Positions 12,405-22,507 are shown, counted from the stretch's first letter. The stretch is DNA of 64,000 bases from Hevea brasiliensis (GCF_030052815.1 NC_079510.1:7639375-7703374), one strand, 5' to 3'. Notes: generated by a model not told the origin, from the letters alone. Program-made: numbers and translations.

Positions 12405-13087
12405 CGATGAAATTATTTCCTCGTGCAGGTACTGAAGGTAAAACCAGTAGACAGTTGACTGAGATTTTTGGAGTCCAGATCTGCAGAAGTGTCAGAAGAG
12501 TTCAAGATTGTCACCTCCTCAGTAATGCATATAGATAGGGCTCATTTTAAGCATGTTTTCTAATTTATACATTATAATTACTGTTTATATTGTAATGTGA
12601 ATTAGTAACTGTAATTTCATTTGTATATCCTGTACTTGACAAATTTATGTACTTAATTGGCAAATTATATACGTTAATGTAATATAAAAATTCTGATATC
12701 TGAGTTGACTATGTAATCATAATGATTCTGAATGAGATTGAGTTTGAGAAATTTTGAGACTGAATCTGAGTTTGAGAAACTGTTGAGAATGCTTTGAGAC
12801 AATTTGAGTTATGAATTTGAGTACATATTGAAATTATTTTTGGCAAGTTCAGAAGAACTGTTAGTCCAAATTACAGCCGGCACTCTACCGGATTGTCGTT
12901 AAAATTTTTGAAATTTTCAAATTAGTTAGATTTTGATAAAAGTAAAAATAGCCTAAACCTTAGATAAAGTTTTTGAATAAATAAATCAAGAACTGTAATG
13001 AAATCAGATAAGATCAGGTGCTCCGGCACTCCGTGTGACACACCTTGCTCGACTACACTGTAGACGGGTGAGGGGTGTTACAGCCTG

Positions 13088-13518
13088 TGCTTGAGGTGTA
13101 GATAAATCTGATTCTACACCGCATAAGAGATTTCCAGTAGTGTCTGATATTCTTCTATGGTCAGAGTTGTATCAATATCATTGAAGGAGAACACCCCATA
13201 CTTAGGATTCCAAGTTGATAGCATGGCCTTTAATGTAGGCACTTGTACTCTGACCCGTATCAAAGTTGCAATCCTCCCGTACTTTTCCTCAAACTTTGCC
13301 TTGACATGATCGGGAAGTGATTTCCAACTGCCAGATAAATGCTCAAGACTGGTCACTCTAACCTTAACCTTGCTTAGCTCCAATGGGGGTAATGGGCCAA
13401 TATTTACCCCTATGTCGTCAATCTGTGATGACTTTGAACTATGAAGCATTTTGGACCATTGTCTAACATTCTGTTCCTGCCTTGGAACTCCTTCAGTTGA
13501 TTGACTAGAGGATGCCAT
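13088..13518 (-). pseudogene. ORF1 (DUF7745-like), 5' third, cut off by solo LTR
   Basis: The minus-strand ATG at 13518 opens a 134-residue frame. It starts with a Ser/Gln-rich segment and continues to WSKMLHSSK, LEHLSGSWKSLPDHVKAKFEEKYGRIATLI, and a segment ending in ISYAV, the N-terminal style of DUF7745 ORF1 proteins of Tat elements. A stop at 13114 and then the insertion at 13087 end it. The rest of the ORF lies at 6760-8227. It follows an 840-bp leader after the primer-binding site, as expected for the first ORF of the element. Confidence 0.72.
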
Positions 13519-14357
13519 ATTAAAGTTTCCATTTATTCTTTTACAGACTCCAATTTATAATGCCTGTGGAGAAAATATGTTAGCAGAATAAATTCAGGTA
13601 ATTTTAAATTATATTGTTGGCATGGTAATATCTATACACCTATCAAAGTAGGAAGGTGTTTAGATCATCCTAACAATATGATTCAAAACTACCCTCATGT
13701 TATTTAAAAAACTTAAAAATACAAACAGAGTAAGGTGAAAGCAAGTATGTCCCTTTTGTCCTAAAATAGGGAGAATCTTAGTACTGGGTAAGTACTATCT
13801 AATTGGATAGTTCTATCTTACGAGGTAGTTTGCTATGGTTTTCAGCTACTGTGATAGTTTAGCTCAAGGTCTAATTTTCTAAAGCCACAGGTTCCCAAAT
13901 TGTCCCTACTGTAAACAGTAAAGCCCCATTCCACCACCATGATACTAACGGGAAAATTCCATGAGTATCACAGTAGATGGAACAAGTTCTAATCTGAGCA
14001 GAAGCCTTCACGAATACTAACGGGGTAAAACCCATGGGTACCGCTACATGACTCCCTCCTATTTCCTAAAAGGGTAAGAAAGCCCGGGTATAGGGCTGAA
14101 GTGTGTGAGGACATTGTGTAAGTAATCAGTGTGTGAAGAGACATATTTACCTCTTCCCTGTATGGGGGAGTTTTAGACGAAGATTCCTGTAATAAATAAG
14201 ACAATCAAAATAAGCAAAATGGTTAGAAAGAATAATAATAATTAATATATTAAGACTTTCGAATTTTGTAAGTTGAGCCCCCTAATTACGATTATAATTT
14301 GCAAGAGCATAAAATTAAATATGCTTTTGGACCTCTAAACCAGGTTAAGGTGAAAAT
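13519..14357 (-). other. 5' leader of the Tat element (non-coding)
   Basis: This stretch lies between the primer-binding site and the ORF1 start. It has no domain; the short frames seen in it are not gene-like. An imperfect repeat built on 'atactaacgggnaaaa' occurs at about 13942-13970 and 14014-14045. Confidence 0.6.
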
Positions 14358-14375
14358 TCCCTAGTGGAGTCGCCA
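14358..14375 (-). other. Primer-binding site of the Tat element
   Basis: Minus strand: TGGCGACTCCACTAGGGA, three bases after the LTR end. TGGCGACTCCACT-type sites are the usual PBS of Ogre/Tat elements (tRNA-Arg has been reported for Ogre; I did not verify the tRNA). It defines the 3' end of the 5' LTR at 14379. Confidence 0.75.
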
Positions 14376-14551
14376 AGCTGTCGCAAGGGTTTTTGCTGTC
14401 GCCTGGACGAGTACTCACTGAAGTGGGAAAAGTGAGGAGTCGCCACTTTAATTTCAAGGGAAATTAAAGAAAACCATTTGTAGAGATAAATTAAAAAAAA
14501 AAAAAACCACTTCGAAAACAGAGATTCTAGGTTCGGGGTCCGTATACGAGT

Positions 14552-14570
14552 GGGGAAGGTGTTAGGCACC
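14552..14570. other. Conserved motif GGGGAAGGTGTTAGGCACC
   Basis: The 18 bases gggaaggtgttaggcacc are identical at 49092-49109, in a Tat-type LTR that has otherwise diverged a great deal. GGTG and CACC flank TTAGG, so a small hairpin is possible. From memory this motif is widespread in plant Tat LTRs. Confidence 0.75.
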
Positions 14571-14829
14571 CCACCTCGTCCCACAACGAGGGTGAGCAGA
14601 TTTAATGTTATGCTCTTCATAATAAAAATTTGATAATTAGGGGGTAGAATGATGTTAATCCTTTGTGCGGATAAAAGGAATATTTAATATTTCACTATTT
14701 AGGGTTGCCCAAGAACACGAGTACATGAGATGACCCTTCAGTGAATAGGTGTTGTCTAATGGATTTTTGTTGGGGATTAATTTGAATATTAAAGTTGGGA
14801 TATTTTAGTTTGGATTCAGGTTAAGAGAA

Positions 14830-15345
14830 TTTGGGTAAGACCTCTCTCCCGATCTCTTAATGTATTTTGTTAAGAATTTAAGCGGGAGATTTCGGATAAG
14901 AACTCTCCTCCGATTTCCACATATTTTATTAAGATTTTGGCCGAGAATTCAGGTAAGGACTCTCCCCTAATCTCTTAGAGTATTCTATTTTAAAAATTTA
15001 AGTGGGAGATTTCGGATAAGAACTCTCCTCCAATCTTCACATATTTTATTAAGATTTTGGCCGAGAATCAGGTAAAAACTCTCCCCCGATCTCTTAAATA
15101 TATTATGTTTAAAGTTTAGGTTGAGCTCAGGTAAGAACTCTCCCCTGAACTCTTAGTGTCTTTAAGAATTTAAGTTGAGAACTCGGGTAAGGATTCTCCC
15201 CCTATCTCTCAATATATTATGTTTTAAAAATTAGGCCGAGCTCAGGTAAGGACTCTCCCCTGAACTCTTAATGTGTTACGTTAAAAATTAGATTGAGGTT
15301 GGGTAAGAACTCTCCCCCGAACTCTTAATGTGTTCATTAGAATTG
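14830..15345 (+). repeat. Tandem array, ~58-62-bp units, within the Tat LTR
   Basis: About nine units each contain 'ggtaagaactctccc(c)gatctctta' followed by an AT-rich spacer. The first four alternate between two subtypes ('tttaagcgggagatttcgga' and 'ttttggccgagaattcagg'), giving a dimer of about 120 bp. Later units drift to 'gaactctta' and 'gagctcagg'. Confidence 0.85.
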
Positions 15346-16333
15346 CATTTTTATAAGAACTTTGAACTAAGGATTCTGGTGACCGAGGGCGCAAGAAACC
15401 CGTGCAAAACTTTTCCTAGCCCACTGAACCTTATAACAAAAGGGAGGATACAAGACCGAACTTCTTGTTGATCTTCTACGCGATTGTCTTATCAGAACTC
15501 TTTGATCCGATCTCTTTTTAATTGCTTGCCTGGAATCCGAACTTATCTCGATTTTCGATCTATTATATTATCACCTGGGCTCATTCCGTGGCCTGACCTC
15601 ATAACTTATTCGTTTGACCTATTCTCATTTCCAGCCTATTCGACCTTTTGTTACACCTATCCTTTTTATCATTTTTCATTTATTCAGCCCCGAAACTATC
15701 ATGTTAAAATACTTCTGCCTATATGTTCTTTAGAGTATTTTCAAGTCACCTATGACTTGAATGTATACTCTCAAAGGAAATGAAAACTAAGTGACGATAA
15801 ATGGACTTTGCGAGTGAATAAGAAAAGGCACAGGAGATAATTTTGGGACTATTCTGAGACTTAATATAACTGGAAATAAAAGAAACTTTAAAAGAAGATT
15901 TGAGAAAACGAACCAAGGGTATTTAACAAAACGACAGTGTAGATGCTTACCTGTGGAAAGTTGAGGAGACAGATGAGCTGACTCTGGTATCCACAAATCT
16001 TGCAGGAGTTGAAGCTGATGGCCGAATGACTAGGACTTACCCAGAGTAATGGGAAGAGGTCGGAACAAAGTTGAACTCAGAGGGTGATGCCAAATACTAG
16101 AACAGTGGGAATGAGGTGAAGATGAAGATGGTTATACTGAAACTGAAAATAGAAGTTTTAGGACTTAGAGCTCCTTTTGATGAAAATACTTAAAAAAACT
16201 AGTTTCTGAAGTTTCTTAACAATTCGAAAGCTCAGAATGGCAAGTAGCAAGACTGAATCAAATTTCATAGTCTTTCCACTATAATCACCACCTTCTCATT
16301 TTTTTTCGTCCCTTCTACAATATTGTGTGCAGG

Positions 16334-16341
16334 TATTTATA
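16334..16341 (-). promoter_or_regulatory. TATA box of the Tat LTR (minus strand)
   Basis: On the minus strand the sequence is CCCTATAAATACC, about 670 bp inside the LTR start. The related LTR at 48886-51614 has the equivalent CCTATAAATAC at 50972-50979, about 640 bp from its end. This supports a shared U3/R border and transcription leftward into ORF1 and gag. Confidence 0.65.
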
Positions 16342-17012
16342 GGGAACGAGTGCCCATAATGAAGGGTCAGGATCTCACCAGGGGAGACGGAGGGTTTAGA
16401 TTCAAAAGGACATAATCTGATATCTAAGAATTAAAGAGAATCAAAATGGAGGGTCGGGATTCCGTTCAGAATATCCATCCTTTCTTCTCTTAATCCAATG
16501 GCTCAGGGTCTTGCCTTATAAGATGGATCAAAAGGCTGGGAATAAAAAGTGCCAAACCTATCTTCTGCTTTTTGATCTGAGGGCTCTAGATCCATCCTTA
16601 CAATTATGATCAACGGTGGAGATCGAGATGTACAGAATTGCCTTAACTATTTTGGCGTCTGGCGGCTAGGTGGGTGTTTATGCAGGTGAGGATCTAATCA
16701 TGCCTGCAACGCTTTAACTAACTCAGATCTGACGATGAAGAGAGTTGATTGAAAGTTATTTAATCTCTCTATGCTTTCCGATCTCTATTTTTTTCCGATC
16801 TCCCTATTATGACCCTCTCCTTTTCCGATCTCTCTCTTGTATCGGGTCCCCTCTCATTTCTAGATCTCTCCCATTCTAGATCTTTCCTTTTTATCTGATT
16901 TGCATTGGTCAACGTAATAAATTCTTCAGTTACCGATGCATCCGCTTCGGGTTCTGTATGTAATAAATGCCAAGGCCCTATATATATGCAGTTATAGGAA
17001 ATTATCTTCACA

Positions 17013-17030
17013 CCTTTCTTTTCCTTTCTT
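17013..17030 (-). other. Polypurine tract of a second Tat element (minus strand)
   Basis: The plus strand reads cctttcttttcctttctt, an uninterrupted 18-nt pyrimidine run touching the LTR end ACA at 17012. On the minus strand it is a purine tract followed by TGTGAAG, the expected PPT/3' LTR junction. This implies internal sequence of a second element to the right. Confidence 0.6.
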
Positions 17031-17547
17031 AGTTTGTTTTTAATGCACCCCTTCCCCAATTCTAGCTTTTTCGATGATAATTTTAATTATGATGGCCATT
17101 TTGATCTTTTTTCGACTATTTCTTTCGTTCCTTACCTGAAAATTTATGACCCCGGTGATCGGAGAGCTATGAGAACGTCATCTAATCGGACTGATCTACC
17201 AATCAAGATTGAAAGTGACAGCCGTGCTGATCTCAAATCGATCTATCGGTACAATCGATAGACCGATCTCAGACAAGAGGACTGCTAATTTCAATCTTAA
17301 TGTCGGTGACCGCCTCTTGAAGTTCATTTGGCTCCTAACTAGACCAGGCATCCCGACTGCAGCTCGATTCTGGTTGATGACATCTGTGATGACTCTGCTC
17401 AATATCATGAGAGTCATAGTCACCCTATCTGAGCTGCACATCTATCCAACATTTGTGGCTGGCTTTCTGATCAAACACATCTTTTGATTCAGCCACAAGA
17501 CTAGGCTTTGACATAGGCCAACATCCGGAGTAGTAGAATGTAGTGCT

Positions 17548-17643
17548 GATTTTGAGAGATCGCCCAAATGATGTAATCTGATCTTTTGAGATCACTCCAA
17601 TGATGTAATCAGATCTTTTGAGATTGCCCAAATGATGTAATCC
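17548..17643 (+). repeat. Three tandem 32-bp units
   Basis: Units 17548-17579, 17580-17611 and 17612-17643 follow 'gatcttttgagatcgcccaa' + 'atgatgtaatct' with a few changes, followed by a partial fourth ('tatctttt'). They lie about 290 bp upstream of the TATA box of the antisense ORF and could be part of its upstream region. Confidence 0.85.
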
Positions 17644-17912
17644 TATCTTTTGGAAATGAAATGAAATTTTTATTTAAATGTTTTTGTTTTATTATTGCAT
17701 TAGTTATTTTTCCAATCTTTGATAAGCGTATCCGATCTAATCCCTAGACGAATCGCCATTTAACGATCCGTTGGTTTGGAAATTTATTCAATTTGATGAC
17801 CTTAGTTAACCGATCTCCTTTATCTAATTTTTTATTATGTTTCTGGAACCTTCCTGTGACGTGTTAAGGATATGGCCCGGTTCTGCTAACCGATGTATCG
17901 CTTGGAACTTTG

Positions 17913-17943
17913 TGAGCATTTAATGCTCAGACGGGTATAAATA
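17913..17943 (+). promoter_or_regulatory. Candidate promoter of the antisense ORF
   Basis: A TATAAATA at 17936-17943 in the context 'acgggtataaataaggg' lies 146 bp before the ATG at 18089. Six bases upstream is a palindrome TGAGCAT-TTA-ATGCTCA (17913-17929). A pyrimidine-rich stretch (tttgcttccttatgtc) about 20-30 bp downstream of the TATA could hold the start site. Confidence 0.55.
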
Positions 17944-18088
17944 AGGGAGATGTGACTCATTTGCTTCCTTATGTCATTTCAGAGCAATTTCAGCACTTTT
18001 TCTCACTTTTTAGAGTTTTCATGCACCAATTACATTCCGGTAACGATTTTGATCTTTTCTCGGTTAATTTCCTTTTTGTTTTCTGAAA

Positions 18089-19012
18089 ATGAGCGGTACC
18101 GAGGGTCAGAGAGCTGCGAGCCCACCTTCCATCCATATTTCATGGACCTCAGAAGAAGGCGACGCGGCTGGGCCAAGTGGATGCCCCAGCATGGCTATTG
18201 TTTCGGTTACTGGTCCAGCTACCAGACCGAAGTGAGGAACCTCTTCAAGAAGGGAAAACCTGCCAGTTGATGAGCTGCCATCCATTCTGAGAGAGACCGA
18301 TCTCTAGTCCATAAGTCAGGAGTTCAATCTATGGATTGACTCCTTTAAACTGATCAAATATCATGGCGACCTTCGGGCCAATCACTTCTTTGATGAAGGC
18401 GATCTCATCATAGTATACAAAGATCAGCTGAAGGCCAAACTCCATTTTCCTTTGGATGAATTTTATAAGGCCGTCCTAAAGTTCCACCATGTCTCAGTAG
18501 CTCAAGTGCATCCGAACTCCTGGCAAACTTTAGTAGCCTTCAGATGCCTCTGCCGAGCCAAGAGACTGAAGCCCACAGCTAAAGTCTTTGCCGAGCTGCA
18601 TAGGTTTGCTCGAAGGAAGAATGACAAATTCTGGTTATTTCAGGCAAAGCCGAACTGCTCACTTTCTACTGATCTCCCTTCTTTATTGAAGAATTGGAAG
18701 GACCGATTTTTTATATTGAGGAGCAAGATTCCGAACGGCTTCTAGGGTATCCCAAAGAGTTGGCAATACTTGGTCGCTTCAATTCCAAAGAAGATCAATT
18801 TAAATAAGGACGAAGACGCCATGGTGAAAGAGTTAAAGACTCAGGTGTCCACCCATAAATTCTCATGTTTAGATGCGATATGGCCGAACTTAAGTGGTGG
18901 ATGATGCGCCTGATCACCGATAAAAACTATGAGCTTCAGCTTTCTGACCTCGGTCCTGGTACAATCCATATCTCTAGCCTCTGAATCTTAGCGAACTGAC
19001 TTCTTCTCTGTG
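18089..19012 (+). pseudogene. N-terminal half of a 'putative gypsy type transposon' (PF04195-like) ORF
   Basis: The ATG at 18089 opens a frame of 48 codons, stopped at 18233 (MSGTEGQRAASPPSIHISW start). Other frames then continue the same protein: DELPSILRETDL, EFNLWIDSFKLIKYHGDLRANHFFDEGDLIIVYKDQLKAKLHFPLDEFYKAVLKFHHVSVAQVHPNSWQTLVAFRCLCRAK, AKVFAELHRFARRKNDKFW, and NWKDRFFILRSKIPNGF. I recognise this as the domain annotated in plants as 'transposase (putative), gypsy type' (PF04195). The function is unknown. Several stops and a shift break it. A pyrimidine tract ending in TGCAG at 19011-19015 could be the 3' splice site of an intron before the next segment. Confidence 0.75.
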
Positions 19013-19017
19013 CAGGT

Positions 19018-19956
19018 ATGGCGGCCGGCAACGCTTCTAAAGAGAGCCGCAAGCGAAAGAGGGAGGTCTCCCGAAAGGTACGGGTGATGAAGTGGGCCAC
19101 TGTTACTGCTGCTCAGACTCCTCAGCGAGAATTGGTAGAAATACCGAGCTCCCCTCCTCGACCTCAAGAGCAGCCAGTCCCTGAGGCAAAGGTCGCCATT
19201 TTTCTACCTCGGCAGATTGAATGCCTGCCTCCTCCACCTCCTCCGATCTCTTCCAATGTGGAAGGGGAGTCTTTTGGTCCCACTGTTAGGACACTTTCCC
19301 GGGGAGCTCAACTTCTCATCCAATCACTGGAAAGGAATTGTTCCACCCGAGGGAATCTTGGCCTAGCCAAGGTCATGGGCGCCTTCATCTGCTTCCAGGA
19401 AGATCGGAACAGATTGGCTGAGGAGAGCATCGATGATATTTTAACTCAAACAATGAGTTTGAGCTTGGAGGCTATTACAAATCAGCATATGATCAGAGAA
19501 AAAGCTCACGCCTTAAGGAAAGAGATTCTTAAGGCGGTTCAGGATGCCTCGGCTGCAAAGGCTCAGCTCTCCTATGCCAATGACTACATCGACCAGCTGG
19601 AAGATCGGGTGAAACATTACGAAGAGAGGATAACTGAGGTGGAGCGAAAACTTGAAGTCTCCCAAGCTGGTCAATCTACCGATCTCGCTCGTTTTGCTGA
19701 AGAACTTCGGGCGAAGGAGGAGGAGCTCCAGGCGAAGGAAGAGGAGCTCCAAGCCAAGGAAGAGGAAAGCACAACAAAAGAGGCTGGGGCATATGTGAAC
19801 GCTCATAATGACCTCCTGGCCGAGCTGAGGAAGCGTTATCCTGAGGAGGACTTCTCCTGGATGAATCAGCTCATTCCAGAGGCCGAAGAGGAGAGCGACG
19901 AGGAGCCTAAGAGAGAGGGAGAGGATCAGAGAGCTGATAATGTACCCAAGGAGTAG
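19018..19956 (+). CDS. C-terminal coiled-coil half of the antisense ORF
   Basis: This is a 312-residue open frame. Residues 1-30 are strongly basic (ESRKRKREVSRKVR), about 40-80 are Pro-rich, and about 110-160 form a mixed helix region. From about 165 to 255 a coiled coil contains three near-identical RAKEEELQ/AKEEELQ repeats (about 229-250). An acidic tail (EEESDEEPKREGEDQ) ends the frame. It probably forms the second exon of the interrupted ORF that starts at 18089: a typical acceptor (cttcttctctgtgcag) ends two bases before its ATG, so the ATG may not be the real start. The frame is intact while its first half is broken. It lies on the opposite strand to the Tat pol genes. The function is unknown. 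Confidence 0.6.
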   Translation: MAAGNASKESRKRKREVSRKVRVMKWATVTAAQTPQRELVEIPSSPPRPQEQPVPEAKVAIFLPRQIECLPPPPPPISSNVEGESFGPTVRTLSRGAQLLIQSLERNCSTRGNLGLAKVMGAFICFQEDRNRLAEESIDDILTQTMSLSLEAITNQHMIREKAHALRKEILKAVQDASAAKAQLSYANDYIDQLEDRVKHYEERITEVERKLEVSQAGQSTDLARFAEELRAKEEELQAKEEELQAKEEESTTKEAGAYVNAHNDLLAELRKRYPEEDFSWMNQLIPEAEEESDEEPKREGEDQRADNVPKE

Positions 19957-20159
19957 GCTAGGGGAGATCCTCCTGCTAAATGACTTGTATATTTTTATTT
20001 TGAAATGATTTGAAGTCCTCTTTTTTTTTACGTTCAATTTTTTATGAGATCGAAAAGCATCCAAATTGTCTGAGTACTTAATTGATTGAACGTAGTTGAA
20101 CATTAAACTTGAAAGTGACTATTAATCAGAAGATAAAAGATCGGAAAAACATTACACGT
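19957..20159. other. Short AT-rich spacer
   Basis: This is the 3' flank of the antisense ORF, containing a T9 run at 20021-20029. I see no gene or clear repeat. Confidence 0.5.
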
Positions 20160-22507
20160 GAAGTAAACAAAAAAATTGAAAAAATAAACAATTAAATTTG
20201 ATAAAATTAAAACCAAACCAAAATCAAACTAAAACCACAGTAATCTTTAATGAAATCAAGTTATTCTTTGATTTTTTAATAATAAATATTAAAAACAATA
20301 ACTTTAATATTAAATAATTTATATTCATCATGTCCTTCGAATTTTTAATTTTATTTAATTAAAATAATAAGTAATTTTAAATATTTAAAATTAGAAAAAT
20401 AATAATATTTTATGAGGTGCGTACTTATTTGGCTTTAATTAGAAAAATTAGTGCTTATTTGGCCCAAAAATTCGTTTTGGGCTTGTTTAGCCATTGATGT
20501 TTATGGTGTATACGCATAATTTTTGCCTTTCTTAGAATTCTCTTTTTATTTTGGTTTTTTTCAGAGGATAAGTGGAGGGCCAAATCAATTTAGGTTTCCA
20601 TTTTGGTTTTTTTTTTTTTCAACATCTCCTTTCTCTATTTTATTTTATGGGTAAAATTTCCTACATAATTTTAGATAGGACCATCATAATTTCATGTAGT
20701 GTAGCATATGTAGATTGATTAGGTGTATACAGCTAGTATAAATAATACTTACTATTGAATAGACCTAGTCAGGGGTATCATTAGAATTAGAACCTGACTA
20801 GAATTGAATTGATTTAAAATGGATTGAAATAAGTAAAAAATATAGTTGATTTAAGCCCTTATTGAGTTGGATGAAAATTGATGAATTCAATTCCATATCA
20901 AAATTAATTTTTCATGCAAAGAAAATTAAAAAAGAAAACCCAAGACCTTTGATTAGGTGAAAAACATATTAAAAAAGAAAACCCAAGACCTTTGATTAGG
21001 TGAAAAACATATCAAAGATGGTAGAACCAAAATCAGAAGCACAACTAGAATAATAAAAGAAAAAAATAGAGCAATTCAAGTTCATACCTTCAATGAACTT
21101 GAATTTGATTTGGTTCCAAACCAAACATATGATTTTTTTTTTTCCTTTTAAAATAAACAAAAAGTTGAAAAAGTAAACCATTAAATTTGATAAAATTAAA
21201 ACTAAACCAAAATCAAGCTAAAACCACAGTAATCTTTAAAGAAATCGGGTTATTCTCTAATTTTTTAATAATAATATTAAAAACAATAATTTTAGTATTA
21301 AATAATTTATATTCATCATGTCCTTCAATTTTTTTAATTTTATTTTAATTAAAATAATAAGTAATTTTATATTTAAAATTAGAAAAATAATATTTTATTA
21401 TTAAAAAAATAATATTTTATGAGGTGCATACTTATTTGGCTTTAATTAGAAAAATGAACCCTTATTTGGCCCAAAAAAAATTTTTTTGCTTGTTTAGCCA
21501 TTGATTTTTATGGCGTACACTCATAATTTTAGTCTTTTTTAAAATTCTCTTTTTATTTTGGACTTTTTGGGAGGATAAATGGAGGGTCAAATTAATTTAG
21601 GGTTTTATTTTTTTTTAATATCTCCTTTCCGTATTTAAATTTATGGGTAAAATTTCTTACATAATTTTAGATGGAACCATCATAATTTTACGTAGTGTAG
21701 TATATGTAGATTGATTAGGTGTATACACCCAGTATAAATAAGACTTACTATTGAATAGACCTAGTCAGGGGCATTATTAGAATTATAACTTGACTAGAAT
21801 TGAATTGATTTAAAATGGATTGAAATAAGTCAAAAATATAGTTGATTTGAATACTTACTGAACATGATGAAAATTGATCAATTTAATTCCATATCAAAAT
21901 TAATTTTTCATGCAAAGAAAACCTAGACCTTTGATTAGGTAAAAATCATATCAAAGATGGTAGAACCGAAATCAGAAGCATAACTAGAATAATGAAAGAA
22001 AAAAATGGAGTAGTTCAAGTTCAGAACTTGAATTTGATTTGGTTCCAAACCAAACATATGATTTTTTTTTCCTTTTAAAATAAATAAAAAATTGAAAAAG
22101 AAACCATTAAATTTGATAAAATTAAAACCAAAACAAAATCAAACTAAAACTACAGTAATCTTTATAGAAATTGGGTTATTCTCTGATTTTTTAATAATAA
22201 ATATTAAAAACAATAATTGTAATATTAAATAATTGATATTAATCATGTCCTTCAATTTTTTTAATTTTATTTTAATTAAAATAATAAGTAATTTTTAATA
22301 TTTAAAAATAGAAAATTAATATTTTTTATTAGAAAATTTATATTTTATTATTAGAAAAATAAATATTTTATAAGATGCGTACTTAGTTGGCTTTAATTAA
22401 AAAAATGAGTCCTTATTTGGCCAAAAAATTAGTTTTAGGCTTGTTTAGCCATTGATGTTGATGGTGTACACTCATAATTTTAGTATTTTTTAAAAATTCT
22501 CTTTTTA
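20160..22507 (+). repeat. Large AT-rich tandem repeat, ~2.4 units of 0.93-0.99 kb
   Basis: The anchor attaaatttg (followed by ataaaattaaaac) recurs at 20191, 21180 and 22106, giving periods of 989 and 926 bp. The whole unit repeats: 'ccacagtaatcttt', 'catcatgtccttc', 'tatttggctttaatta', 'gcttgtttagccattga' and 'gaccattgattaggt'-type segments come in the same order. The third unit stops near 22507. The units have diverged by many substitutions and indels, so the duplication is old. No ORF runs through it and I cannot assign it to a known element. Confidence 0.85.
20925..21010 (+). repeat. Two tandem copies of a 43-bp segment
   Basis: Copies at 20925-20967 and 20968-21010 are identical over 'attaaaaaagaaaaccc' and the following 'aagacctttgattaggtg'. 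They occur only in the first large unit, so the duplication came after the kilobase-scale one and explains part of the period difference. Confidence 0.9.

Larger units (their letters stand above)
8233..13082 (+). mobile_element. Solo LTR, family L1 (chromovirus-like), inserted in Tat ORF1
   Basis: The insert begins TGTAACATCC and ends GGGTGTTACA, and is bounded by perfect 5-bp target duplications GCCTG (8228-8232 and 13083-13087). Removing it rejoins ORF1. It has no gag or pol, and single TG...CA ends. The same family recurs at 53419-57143 (plus) and 28042-31433 (minus); all share the terminal region 'gctacactgtaga...tgttaca'. An LTR of this length with a TATA box about 625 bp in, and no internal coding region, is best explained as a solo LTR left by LTR-LTR recombination. 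Assignment to the Tekay/Del chromovirus group rests only on terminal sequence style. Confidence 0.88.
1..17012 (-). mobile_element. Tat/Ogre-like Ty3-gypsy LTR retrotransposon, 3' end outside window
   Basis: Read on the minus strand the order is: LTR (17012 to 14379), primer-binding site, leader, ORF1 (DUF7745-like), gag, protease, reverse transcriptase, RNase H, a second archaeal-type RNase H, then integrase, which runs off the window at base 1. An extra ORF before gag plus a second RNase H is the known architecture of the plant Tat lineage (Ogre/TatIV). Many stops and frame breaks show that it is dead. A 4850-bp solo LTR (8233-13082) has split ORF1. The 3' LTR and the target duplication are outside the window, so the insertion site cannot be checked. 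The lineage call is strong; the sub-lineage is an inference. Confidence 0.88.
14379..17012 (-). repeat. Tat-element LTR, apparently shared by two elements
   Basis: On the minus strand it starts TGTGAAGATAA (17012) and ends CCTTGCGACA (14379), a TG...CA pair, 2634 bp. The PBS abuts its left side and an 18-nt pure pyrimidine run (purine on the minus strand, i.e. a PPT) abuts its right side. It contains a tandem array (14830-15345), the motif at 14552-14570, a minus-strand TATA box (16334-16341) and CT-rich 'ccgatctc' repeats in U3 (about 16770-16890). A related, diverged LTR is at 48886-51614. The right boundary is inferred from the PPT and the ACA end. Confidence 0.7.
17013..20000 (-). mobile_element. 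3' internal fragment of a second Tat-type element
   Basis: To the right of the PPT lies non-coding sequence with 'ccgatct'-rich wording like that of the LTR, then a plus-strand ORF (18089-19956), antisense to the element. Antisense extra ORFs between pol and the 3' LTR are known in Tat elements. No pol is found further right; the fragment ends near 19.97-20.1 kb, where different AT-rich sequence begins. The end coordinate is approximate. Confidence 0.5.

Noticed and set aside
8233..13082. Possible complete LTR element rather than solo LTR
   Set aside because: No pair of internal direct terminal repeats, PBS or PPT was found. The TATA position and similarity to 53419-57143 fit a single LTR.
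19513..20103. 196-codon minus-strand frame
   Set aside because: It is the antisense shadow of the coiled-coil ORF at 19018-19956; its Leu/Phe/Ser-rich product reflects the Glu/Lys codons opposite.
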